Under the pieces are notes generated by a model that searched no databases, was not told the origin of the DNA, and saw nothing but the letters and a program-made list of their open reading frames with translations. From the NCBI GenBank assembly GCA_031772625.1, contig CM062818.1, forward strand, positions 1,284,876,277-1,284,940,276: 64,000 nucleotides of DNA. Direction: 5' to 3'. Shown here one piece after another: positions 47,882 through 58,129 of the stretch. The stretch is from Pinus tabuliformis. Its lineage: Eukaryota > Streptophyta > Pinopsida > Pinales > Pinaceae. The translations under genes and the position numbers were made by a program. Positions within the stretch are counted from its first letter, which is position 1, and each line of letters opens with the position of its first letter.

Positions 47882-48652
47882 ATCTCCCCCTTTGGACTTG
47901 ATGGCAACCCCAAGATCCTTAGAATCATTCTCCCCCTTTGTCATCAAGGGCAAAGGGCTGTGCTCCCCCTGAGTACATGCTGATATCTCTGCTCTGCTGT
48001 GCTGAACATGCTCCCCCTGACTGTAGGCAAGATCTGTAAAAGATGTTCTTCAAAAAGGAACCAAGACTTATACATCATAAAGGACCTTCCTATCACCAAA
48101 AGACTCAATATATACATCCATACTCCCAACCAAGAGGGGATACATCAGAAATTTACATATAACAACCAATTACATTACATCATTCATCCCAGGCATAGTG
48201 GGGAAACCAACATAGGCCGTTACATGACCTTGACACCATAGAAGAGATATCACAAAAGAGATACATGACATAGAGACGAAAAATCTGGACCAAGACTTAT
48301 GAAAGTCACCAGCAGCATCTGATAATCATCTTTTAGATCAGCAACCAAGATTTCCTTCTGTGCTCCTTCTCCTGAAACCAACAATAGTTGTGAACTAGAA
48401 CCAAAAGCATCTAAATGCCAACAATGCTTTATTAGACTTTAAGCTGCTCCCCCCTGAAACTGTGCCTGCTGCTCCCCCTGAAACTGTGCCTGAAGGACTC
48501 TGGCATACCCATCTCAGACCTTCTCCAACCAGAATCTGCCCTTGTTGTTCAGAACTCCATATACGCGACTTCACCTGCATAAATCTGCGTATGTACGCGG
48601 ATATCCCTTACACAACTCGCGTATACCAACTTTTCTTTAGAACAGACAGGCT
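47882..48652 (-). other. Copia-2 3' untranslated region with repeated polypurine motifs
   Basis: Plus-strand CTCCCCCT (minus AGGGGGAG) occurs six times: about 47884, 47930, 47963, 48011, 48447 and 48472. The one at 47884 abuts the LTR and is the functional-position polypurine tract (AAAGGGGGAGAT on minus). A 24-25-bp direct repeat (GCTGCTCCCCCTGAAACTG type) sits at 48444-48492. More GCGTATACGC-type sites lie at 48558-48630. Confidence 0.85.
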
Positions 48653-50632
48653 TCAACAGCAGGATGAAGCATCAACTACTCCCAGCTTTTGTCTGAGATA
48701 TTCAAAAGTCTCCCTGGGCAGTGGTTTTGTGAGAATATCAGCAACTTGTTCTTTAGAAGAAACATACTCCAACTTGACCTTTTGTTCAAGCACTTGTTCC
48801 CGGAGGAAGTGATACTTGATTGGTATGTGCTTGGTCTTTGAATGCATGACTGGATTCTTTGAAATGCTGATTGCACTTGTATTATCACATAAGATAGAGA
48901 CTGGTGGAGTGCAAGTGATTTGAAAATCCTGCAAGGTCTGCATCATCCAAAGAAGTTGTGTGCAACAAGATGCCGCAGCCACATATTCTGCTTCAGCTGT
49001 GGATAAAGCAATCGAAATCTGTTTCTTGCTGAACCAAGATACTAATCTGGAACCCATGAAGAAAGCACCACCACTTGTGCTTTTCCTGTCATCCACACTT
49101 CCGGCCCAATCTGCATCTGTGTAAGCATGAAGAGTGAGATCTGTATCTCTAGGATACCATAAGCCATAGTTTTGAGTCCCTTGAAGATACTTGAAGATTC
49201 TTTTGACTGCCTGAAGATGAGTTTCGTTTGGGTTGGCTTGAAATCTTCCAACAATTCCTACTGCATGCATAATATCTGGTCGGGTACCTATCAAATAAAG
49301 CAAACTCCCAATCATGGATCTATAAGTTGGTTGATGAACTGCTGCTGATTCATCATTTGCACTGAGGCTGCATCCTGTAACCATGGGGGTACAAACTGGC
49401 TTTGAATCTTCCATGCCATACTTCTTCAAGATCTGCTTGAGGTACTTGGTTTGAGACAAGAAAATACCTCCTTCATTTTGTTGGATTTGCAATCCAAGAA
49501 AGTATGTCAATTCTCCAGGTAATGACATTTCGAATTCTTTCTGCATAACCAAGGCAAAGTTTTGACTCATAGCCTCTTCATTGCTGCCAAAGATAATATC
49601 ATCTACATACACAACAAGTATTAGCAATTTGTTATTTTCAACTTTTATATAGAGATTGCTATCTGCTGATCCTTTTGAAAAACCTTGTTGGTGAAGATAT
49701 TTGTCCAACTGATAGTACCAAGCCCTTGGAGCTTGTTTGAGACCATAGAGAGCCTTTTTCAATCTGCATACAAGGTTTGGATCATTCCCAAGAATGAAAC
49801 CATCTGGCTGCTCAATATATACTTCTTCTTCTAAGTCTCCATTCAGAAAGGCTGATTTCACGTCCATTTGAAATACTTTGAAGTTTTGAAAGCTTGAGAG
49901 AGCAAGGAACATTCGGATGGCCTCAAGTCTTGCAACAGAAGCAAAGGTCTCTTCAAAATATATTCCTTCTTGCTGCGCATACCCTTTACAAACAAGTCTG
50001 GCCTTGTTTCTAATTACTTCTCCATTTTCATTCAATTTATTTTTGAAGACCCATTTTGTCCCTATGACATTCTTATATTTTGGTCTAGGAACTAATTCCC
50101 AAGTGTTGTTCTTTTCGATCTGCTCAAGTTCTTCATCCATTGCTTTGATCCAACATTCATCTTTGCATGCCTCTTTCACATTTTGTGGTTCAGTGGAAGA
50201 GAGTAATGCCAAGTAGCTTGAAGCTTCTGCAATTGTTCTTCTTGTTTGTACTCCTGCTTCTTTCTGCCCCACAATCTGAGATTCTAGATGATTCTTCTGA
50301 ACATATCTGGATGGAGTCTTCTCTTCTATTCTTGTCTGCTCCTCTGGTTCTTCTTGAGGTTCTTCTTCTTCATCATTCTGTCTTTGAGGGTAGCATTCAT
50401 CTTCTTCGATGTCTTCATGATGAACTTGACTAGGAATGTATCCCTTCTCATCAACCACAACATCAATGCTGTCAACAATTCTGCCAAGTCTTTTATTGTA
50501 GCACTTGTATGCTTTGCTATGTGGAGAATAACCAAGAAGAATGCCTTCATCTGCTCTAGGTTCAAGTTTGCCAAGTTGCTCATCAGTATTCTTAATATAA
50601 AATTTTCTCCCAAAGATTTTGAAGTGCTTCAC
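48653..50632 (-). pseudogene. Copia-2 Pol C-half: RT and RNase H
   Basis: 659 codons open, downstream of the TAA at 50633. Starts in the integrase C-terminal region ([29 protein letters not shown]). [59 protein letters not shown], catalytic [30 protein letters not shown]. RNase [65 protein letters not shown]. All catalytic residues are present. In the intact family this is part of one Gag-Pol polyprotein. Confidence 0.96.
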
Positions 50633-52966
50633 TTAAGGAGTCTCACCACACCAGAGCTCATGAGGGGTTTGAGTGCTGTTTACTCGGACATTTGTTTTGT
50701 TGAGAATAATAACTGCAGCATGTGCAGCTTCACCCCAGAACGTTGCGGGAGTACCTGATTCATCAAGCATAGCACGAGCCATTTGTTGGATTGTTCTGTT
50801 CATTCTTTCCACAACTCCATTTTGCTGAGGAGTTCTAGCTGTAGAGAATTCTCTTCTTATCCCATGTTCTTCACAGAAATCGAAAAATTCATTCGAGGTA
50901 AACTCCCCACCTCTGTCAGATCTGAGGCACTTAATTTTGTGTCCTGATTCATTTTCAACCAAGGCTTTGAAGGATTTGAATTTTTCGAATGCTTCATCTT
51001 TGTGCTTCATAAGTCCTAACCAGACAAACCTGGAGAAATCGTCAATGAATAATATCAAATATTCTTCTCCTCGAGGTGTTCTTTTTCTGAATGGACCACA
51101 TGTATCTGTATGTACTAGCTCAAGAGGCATGCTAGCTGATCCTTCCTTCTCAGGAAAATTAGTTCTGGTTTGCTTTCCAAACTGACATGATTTGCATATG
51201 GTGTTGTCTGGAATTTTGATATCTGGAAGATCACGAACTGCCTGATATCTGCATGCTTTCCTTATTTGTGAAAAGCTTAGATGCCCCAGCCTCCGATGCC
51301 ATAGCCAGTGTTCATCATCCTTGCTCAAATAGCATTGTTGTTGTCTTTCTTCAAATATGTATAGATTATTTGGAGTCCTTCTTCCTTTGATTACTGTTTC
51401 ACCTGTATCAAGATCACGAACACAACATCCATTTGATCTAAATATTACCTCTGTTCCTTGATCGCACATCTGACTGACACTCAGAAGATTATGCTTCAAT
51501 CCATCAACATACAAAACATTTCCAGCTTTGACCTTCTCTTTCAACGGAGCAACGCCTTTTCCTTTTATGGCTGCAGAGATATCGTTTCCAAAAGAAACTT
51601 TATTTCCCTTTTCTAATGCGGTATATGATTCAAGTTTTTCTTTGTCCCCTGTCATATGCTTCGAACATCCGCTGTCAATGTACCATAGACTTTCTTGACC
51701 TTCTGCATAAAAGGCTATCCCACATCTTTCTGGTTGCGGTTCCTTTATTTTCCATGTTCTGACATTTGAGGTTTGTTCCTTCTGAGTTGTTTTCCTGAAC
51801 CTGCTCCTGCATTCAGAGTCTTCATGACCAAAGTTATTACAAATAGAGCATTCAACTTCATTTTCAAGAACCGAAAAGTTGTTATAAGTCCTTTTCATGG
51901 TTCCAGTCATACTTCTTTTCTTTTGAGCTTCTCTAGTCATGATTGTCTTGTAGGAAACACATTGAGCTGCTTTGTGACCGAAGTTATGGCAAGAAAAACA
52001 TTGGCCATTAAAGAAACTTCTGCGATAATCAGATCTATCATCCAACCGATTGTAGCTTCTATTGACATCCATTCTTGGGAAAGATTTTACCTGTGGCTGA
52101 TTGTAGCTTCTGTTTGTCCTTAAGGCAGCTTGTCCCCGAATTTCTTGATAGTCTTTATTTGTTCTTGAGGTAAACTGTCCTTGATTCACCTGATGACTTT
52201 TATTTGGCCTTTGCTCGCTCCTCCTTGCTGCATCAAGATAACTTTTAGAGGTAGAAGCTTGAGATGTTTCTCCATTATATCCCAGACCTGTCTTGGTCAG
52301 AAGAGAACGCTGCACATTGATAATCTCATCCAAGGTTTCAGATCCTTTAACAAATTTAATATTAATCGCTTTTGTTTTCTCAATCTCCTTTCTAAAACAA
52401 ACAATCTCACATTCCAATTTTTCAAGATGTTTTTCCTTTTTAGCCAGTTGACATTGTAGAGAATCAATAATAGCACTTTTCTCTTCTAAGCAAACTTTGA
52501 GATTATTCATTTCTTCACAAAAGCCTTCTACATCTATAGCATCCATGTAGTCATCATCTTCAAAAGCCATTAAAAGTTTATATCTATTACCTTGTTCATC
52601 TTCATCACTATTTGAAAGACCATCACTATCTTCATGAGTGTAATAGCTTTTCTTCTTTTCATTCTGTTTCTTGTTCCATTTAACAGGTTCTTTTCCCTTG
52701 TCATTCTTATCTTTGTGAGGACATTTGGCAGCATAATGACCTACTCTTCCACAAGCAAAGCATTTAAAAGGTAACTTACCTCTGAACCTTCCAGAACCCC
52801 TTTGAAGATTTCTGACAAAATTTGATTCTTCTTCTTCATCTTCTGGCACGTGACTTGCTTCATAATAATCTTCTTTGCCTGAAGCCTTGAAAGCAGTTTC
52901 TCTTCTGTCTGATGGACCTCCCTTTCTCATTTCATAAGCAGTTAGAATTCCGTGAAGCTGAGACAT
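50633..52966 (-). pseudogene. Copia-2 Gag C-part, protease and integrase
   Basis: 777 codons between the two stops. Order: end of Gag (SQLHGILTAYEMRKGG); knuckle 1 CFACGRVGHYAAKC; acidic stretch; coiled coil (EEMNNLKVCLEEKSAIID to about residue 205); FVKGSETLDEIINVQRSL; knuckle 2 CFSCHNFGHKAAQC; knuckle 3 CSICNNFGHEDSEC; protease LWYIDSGCSKHMTG; integrase zinc finger (WLWHRRLGHLSFSQI...CKSCQFGKQ); and catalytic core HTDTCGPF, LRSDRGGEF, PQQNGVVERMNRT, with all three acidic residues. Three knuckles with a coiled coil between is an arrangement I associate with several plant copia families. It ends at TAA 50633 in place of a Lys-type codon. Confidence 0.95.
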
Positions 52967-52975
52967 AGTAAGAGT

Positions 52976-53545
52976 TCATAGATTTTCCTTTTCTTCTATT
53001 GCAGACACTTTAGATTCAAATTTTGGGGACAATGATCTTAGAACCTTTTCAACCACAATAGCCTCTTTTATTTCTTCACCCAAGTTTTTCATGCAATTAA
53101 CAATCTCATCCACCCTAAGGAAATAGTTAGCCACACTTTCATCATTATACATTCTGAGAGTCTCATACTTAATCCTGAGAGTTTGAAGTTTAGCACGCTT
53201 TACCTGTTCGTCTCCTTCATAGCTCGTGACAATTTTGTCCCATATTTCTTTTGCGGATTTATAGTGCATTACCTTCATGAATTCCGATTGGGATATACAT
53301 CCCAATAGAGTACTGACTGCTTTCGCATTTGTTTCATATTTCTTTTTCTCGGCCAAATCTGTAGGAGTAGCTGAAGGAAAAGTGTAGCCTGTCTCTACTA
53401 TGTCCCAAACTTCTGTACCAAGAGATTGAAGATAGGCAGTAACTCTTACCTTCCAATAATTGAAGTTTGTCCCATCAAAAACCGGTGGCCTGATTGATGC
53501 TTCTTTCTCGTAGTTGCTCACGATGAACGATCTACCTTCAAGCAA
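52976..53545 (-). pseudogene. Copia-2 Gag N-part (UBN2)
   Basis: 189 codons from ATG 53545, 36 bases inside the 5' LTR. UBN2-type Gag: FDGTNFNYWKVRVTAYLQSL, LLGCISQSEFMKVMHYKSAK, EIWDKIVTSYEGDEQVKRAK, LRIKYETLRMYNDESVANYF, VEKVLRSLSPKFESKVSAIE. A TGA at 52976 stops it, and the same frame resumes at 52966 (TLTMSQLHGIL). Forms the particle shell and packages element RNA. Confidence 0.95.
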
Positions 53546-53566
53546 TCAAGCTTCTCTGAAGGACCT

Positions 53567-53578
53567 GCTCTGATACCA
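53567..53578 (-). other. Copia-2 primer-binding site
   Basis: Minus-strand TGGTATCAGAGC, two bases after the 5' LTR: the classical plant copia site complementary to the 3' end of initiator tRNA-Met. Confidence 0.95.
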
Positions 53579-53580
53579 AT

Positions 53581-55144
53581 TGTTGGAAATAATACTGAGA
53601 GGGGGGGGGGGGGTGAATCAGTATTATCAGATCAATAAAACTTTTTCAATTTCATACTCAGAAACATATACGCTACTTCAGTTAAGTGAACCCGCGTGTA
53701 CACGCTGCTGTGTCTAAAGAAACTAGCGTATATTCAGAAATCTTATGATTCAGTTAGCTTATCTTCAGTAAATGCATCAGAACATTATTAACCATATTAA
53801 CAGTAAACAGGTGCAGTATAACAGAACAGATCATCACACAAAAGCCACACACATGAACACCAAGATATAAGGTGGAAACCCAATGTGGGTGAAAACCACC
53901 TGCTGCAAGTCGTCTCTATCCTTTTTTTTAATCAGAAACTTCAGTTTACAATCTTTTGTACTGGTGCAGCCTTATACCAGTACGCAGGCTACAACCTGCA
54001 GAAGGCTACAACCTTCTCTCGTTTTCCAGACTCTCCTGGAAGGGAGCTCCAACCCCCTTTGCTCTTGTACTAGCTAAGATACTAGTACGTAGGTGTTGGC
54101 CTCCAATCTTCTTTCCTTCAGGTACCACTTTTCATCAATTTTCAGACTGGATACTCCTGAAGCACAACATTACAATCTGAAGACCACGATTCATTCACTT
54201 TTCATAACAAATCATTGAAGCACAAAACAACCAATACTAGCATCATCAATCTTTGAATCACTGAACCACTGAAACCCTGTCAACACCCAGTCACCAGAAC
54301 ACAGAGCAGACTACAGAACTCTGCAATAACAGTCAGACCCAACTGCAACCCCAAAAATTAAGCTTCAAAAGATATATGCTACTTCAATGAAACAAACCCG
54401 CGTATACACGCGCTTTTACCGAAGCCAACATACGTACAGATCTAAAAGTATTTTCTTAAAACTTCGCAGCTGTACCAGACATCAGTCATACCCAGAACAT
54501 AACATTGCGTCAGTATGCAGATCTAAAAATACGCATAATCAACCATATAAAGATAGTTCATTTCAAACAATTTGATCCCGATCTATCCTTAGATCTAGTC
54601 TTCCATCAACCGGTGTGATCTCTCCTTAGCTCAGATCAAGCAATGTATCATCAACCCAGAACCTGCATACTAGATCTCTTTCTTCATTAGATATTCAAGA
54701 CTTTTTCGATACAATTGCCTAATGATCTTCTTCTCCTTATATAGCCTTAGGCCCTCCTCAATACCACGGTCCAAAACCATAGTAATACAATACCATCAAC
54801 TTCAAAACTCGGGATCAACACGACTGTCGAGATACCTTGGTCCAAAAACATAGGCTCAAGTACCGAGGACTAACTACCACGGACCAAAAGAAAGCTTCTC
54901 GACATGTACGCTCTTTTCTGTTCATGAAACTGCGTGTATACACGACTTCGTATATAGCGAGACTGCGTATCCGCGACTTAGTATATATCGTACCAGCGTG
55001 TATACGCAACTTGGGCTTGATGAACCTGCGTATGTGAAATTTATCTTCATTCTTGTAGTCTGGACTGAGATCTGTCTTCAAAGAGAGTTGCCATCAAGGA
55101 CAACACCTGTGCCGTAGCGCTACACCTGTGCCAAAATGCCAACA
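53581..55144 (-). repeat. Copia-2 5' LTR
   Basis: 1564 bp, about 99% identical to 46311-47881. G13 tract at 53601-53613 (without the A-G5 extension of the left copy). Same palindromic GCGTATACGC-like sites. Confidence 0.97.
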
Positions 55145-55306
55145 ATTTGACCCGACTCGCCTGGTTTGGGAGGTTATATTCCATTACAATCGCCTAATTT
55201 CCTGCTTTGCAATGTTAGATTTGTTTGCAATCGTCCATTTTCTGGTTTGGGAGGTCATTTGGGAGGTTGTATTTGGTCCCAATAAATAAAAATATAAATA
55301 AAGTGG

Positions 55307-55840
55307 AGGTATGGTAAACAAATAAAACCTCTTTTTATATTTAGTCCATAACCCTCTTTCTATTTAAGAAGGCTCAAAAAAGAGGTTTTATTTAAGTGAA
55401 TCTTATGGGCCAAATACCATATTTATAAAAGAGGTATGGTAAATTAATAAAAATATAAATAAATGAGAGATATGGTAAATAAATAAAACATTTTTTTATA
55501 TTTACTCCATAAGTCACCTTATATTTACGAACACGCAAGGGTGTAAATAAATAAAAATATAAATAAAGTGCAGGTATGGTAAATAAATAAAAATATAAAT
55601 AAACTAGAGGTATGGTAAATAAATAAAAGCTCTTTTTATATTTAGTCCATAAACCTCTTTCTATTTAAGAAGGCTCAAAAAAGAGGTTTTATTTAAGTGA
55701 ATCCTATGGGCCAAATACCATATTTACAAAAGAGGTATGGTAAATTAATAAAAATATAAATAAACTAGAGGTATGGTAAATAAATAAAACATTTTTTTTA
55801 TATTTACTCCATAAGTCACCTTATATTTACAAACACTCAA
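55307..55840. repeat. 301-bp tandem duplication, A/T-rich
   Basis: 55307-55607 and 55608-55840 share a block from AGGTATGGTAAA through CTCTTTTTATATTTAGTCCA, TTTAAGAAGGCTCAAAAAAG and CTCCATAAGTCACCTTATAT. Internal short units AGGTATGGTAAATAAATAAA recur at least seven times. Non-coding. Confidence 0.85.
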
Positions 55841-55997
55841 AAAATGTGTTATATTTAGGTGAAGCCTATGGGCCAAATACCATGGGCCAAATTATTATTA
55901 ATACCATGCAAAAAAACATTATTAACCCCAATATTAGTATTAATAAAAATAAATATGGCACATGGTATTGACCCATGGCATTCACATAGAATGTAGC

Positions 55998-56155
55998 CTA
56001 TTTAAAGGGGGGAATTAAACCAACATAGATCCATATTTACTCTGGATCTACTAACTGCCGAGAGGGATCAAATATCGTGATAGGCAAACTAGCATAGAGT
56101 GAAAAAATATTTGATCCCTCTCAGGGCTTGGTAGATCAAGAGTAAAAATGGATCT
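55998..56155. repeat. Foldback hairpin 1 with TATA-like box
   Basis: Arms 56027-56075 and 56107-56155 (49 nt each, about 86% complementary, starting AGATCCAT and ending ATGGATCT) around a 31-nt loop. CTATTTAAAGGGG lies at 55998-56010, placing the arm start about 27 bases downstream of TATTTAAA. It could be a small foldback transposon or a hairpin transcript unit. Confidence 0.75.
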
Positions 56156-56320
56156 TTTAATTTAATGTCACTTAAACATTTTAACTTGGTTAAAATAAAA
56201 AAATAAAATAAAAATCATTTATTAATTTTATTAATTTTTATAAATTACTAATAGTAGTTTTTAAGCTCCAGGTTTATGATAACCCATGGTATTGACCCAT
56301 GGTATTCATGTGAGCAAAGA

Positions 56321-56439
56321 CTATTTAAAGGGGAAATTCTATCATCTTAGATCCATCTTAATTCCAGGTCTACCAAGTGCTGAGAGGGATAAATAGATTC
56401 CATCCCTCTAAGAGTGGTAGATGTGGAGTTAAGATGGAT
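56321..56439. repeat. Foldback hairpin 2 with TATA-like box
   Basis: Arms 56351-56390 and 56402-56439, about 80% complementary, with an 11-nt loop. The arms are homologous to hairpin 1 (GATCCAT...GAGAGGGAT). CTATTTAAAGGGG at 56321-56333 has the same spacing to the arm as in hairpin 1. The segments before both share GACCCATGG(C/T)ATTCA, so the two are diverged copies of one unit. Confidence 0.75.
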
Positions 56440-56747
56440 ATAGGTTGGTTTTTATGATAATGAATATATTAAATAGACTTACGAAATTATATTGTAAAAA
56501 ACATCTTAAGGTGAATGGTTAAAGCTACATTTGGTCGCTTCACAAAATTTAGTAAAAAATACCAATATCTCCATTAATATTGGTTTTTCTTATTCACTAC
56601 CCATATTTCCCACCATTTTTCATATGTTCTCAATATGATATCTTCATGAAAAAGTTAAGGTACTGATGTTGGATTAATTGTTTGAAAAATATGTTGGTTT
56701 GTACAACCTTTCATCTTCTCTGTTATTCTTAGTTTGTCATAATGATT

Positions 56748-56889
56748 TGTAGGGGTTGGGCCACTGCACCATATTGTCCTAAAAGGCAGAGATTATGCAA
56801 CAAAAAAGAAATTAATCCTGTAGGGGTTGGGCCACTACACCATATTGTCCTAAAATGCAGAGATTGTGCACTAAGAAGGAAATTAATCC
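56748..56889. repeat. 71-bp tandem duplication
   Basis: TGTAGGGGTTGGGCCACT at 56748 and 56819. Both copies continue through ACCATATTGTCCTAAAA to GAAATTAATCC with about seven differences. Confidence 0.9.
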
Positions 56890-57514
56890 ACATGTTACAA
56901 CGTTGTTAAAAAATGCAAGACACATGAAGGTAGTGAATTATGCTAATAAGCAATTTAGATTGGGAGAGACATAATTAAATTTTATTTTTTAGTTGAAGAT
57001 TTCCAATTAAAATAATAATAAATCTACATTTATATATTTATATATTGATTGGAAGGCTTCTGACAATGGTCACTTCTTTCCATTAGATCCCCTTCAGGCC
57101 TTTGGGATACTTACTACTTTCTTATATTATATAGTTGGGGCTTGCTACTTGTTGGCGAGTTGGGGTAAACAAACTTGATGTGTGTTTTTGTATCTCCCAG
57201 TTGGAGTCTATGGAATAAGAAAGAAATTTGATAGCTTGACAAAAGTGGTAGAGAAAATATTAATCTCTCCTACCTTGACAGAACTGGTGGTCAAGGTCAG
57301 CACCTACAAGAACTTTGTTGTGGAATATTATCAAAACTAATAGAAGGATATGAAAGAGTATACAATACGAACCTTGACAAACATGGCCACTGAAACTTGC
57401 AACATTGTTCGTAGGAAGAGAAAATTATGTTTTTTTTTTCCAAACATATATGTTAGTTTATTACAGTTTAATGAATATGTTTTCCTATTATCATATATGG
57501 TTTCATACTTTAAC

Positions 57515-57650
57515 AAAACATTCACCAAGACTGCACAATGTTTTATTATTCAGTGAAAGATTTGCCAAGATCTTACAAGATTTTATAATTCAGTGAAATA
57601 TTCGCCATGACTTTACAAGATAATATAATATAGTGAGAGATTCGCCAAAA
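57515..57650. repeat. ~41-bp tandem repeat, about 3.5 copies
   Basis: Units of the type ATTCGCCAAGACTTTACAAG...TTCAGTGAAAG; diverged. Confidence 0.75.
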
Positions 57651-58129
57651 AAATTATATATACATATTATATTATTGATTAAATTGCCTCCCATTTTTCC
57701 TATGTATCATGGGGATTTTCCCATTTATTATACATATAAATTTAGGGTGGTTCTTAAATTTTTCCCTGGTTCAATCAAACATGTTCACGAATGGTAAAAA
57801 TACCCCTAAACTGATCAAGTTTCATGGCGAAAATTGACATGTAACACGCATGCATACCCATGTTGTGCATGCGTCTAGAGGTTTTCAAATGGACCCTTGT
57901 CCATATCAAGTGGGTGTCCAGGGGTTTAGTGGTCTAAAAGCTCAGTGTGATCTAGGTGCTGGTAAGGGGAATGACTACAATGCATTCTAGGAGTCTTGTA
58001 GCAGGTGAAAAAGGTATGGTATGGTGTGTTTATGTCGATTCCACTTCTTTAACTGACACATAGGGAGTCAAATCATATCATAGTAACTTCTCGTCACATG
58101 TTTACCCTGGCTGGATGGTTACTTGGGTG

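Larger units (their letters stand above)
46311..55144 (-). mobile_element. Copia-2: nearly intact 8.8-kb Ty1/copia element
   Basis: Minus-strand copia, the best-preserved element here. LTRs 46311-47881 and 53581-55144 begin and end TGTTGG...CCAACA. The target duplication is a perfect ATTTG (46306-46310 and 55145-55149). The primer-binding site is complementary to initiator tRNA-Met, and the polypurine tract adjoins the left LTR. The whole polyprotein (53545 to 48653, 1,630 codons) is one frame with just two stops (52976 and 50633). About 15 differences between LTRs over 1.56 kb by eye, i.e. near 1%. Such a copy could still be mobilised in trans. Confidence 0.97.
56440..58129. other. No gene recognised
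   Basis: AT-rich, with two local tandem repeats (56748-56889, 57515-57650). Short frames around 57337-57596 on both strands lack domains. Confidence 0.5.

Noticed and set aside
50288-50758. Plus-strand 156-residue frame
   Set aside because: Antisense to the Copia-2 polyprotein; no recognisable domain.
53567-53578. tRNA-Met-like sequence as a tRNA gene
   Set aside because: Only the 12-base complement of the tRNA 3' end at the LTR edge; it is a primer-binding site.
57337-57596. Overlapping short frames on both strands
   Set aside because: AT-rich repeats with no motif; both strands being open is a composition effect.
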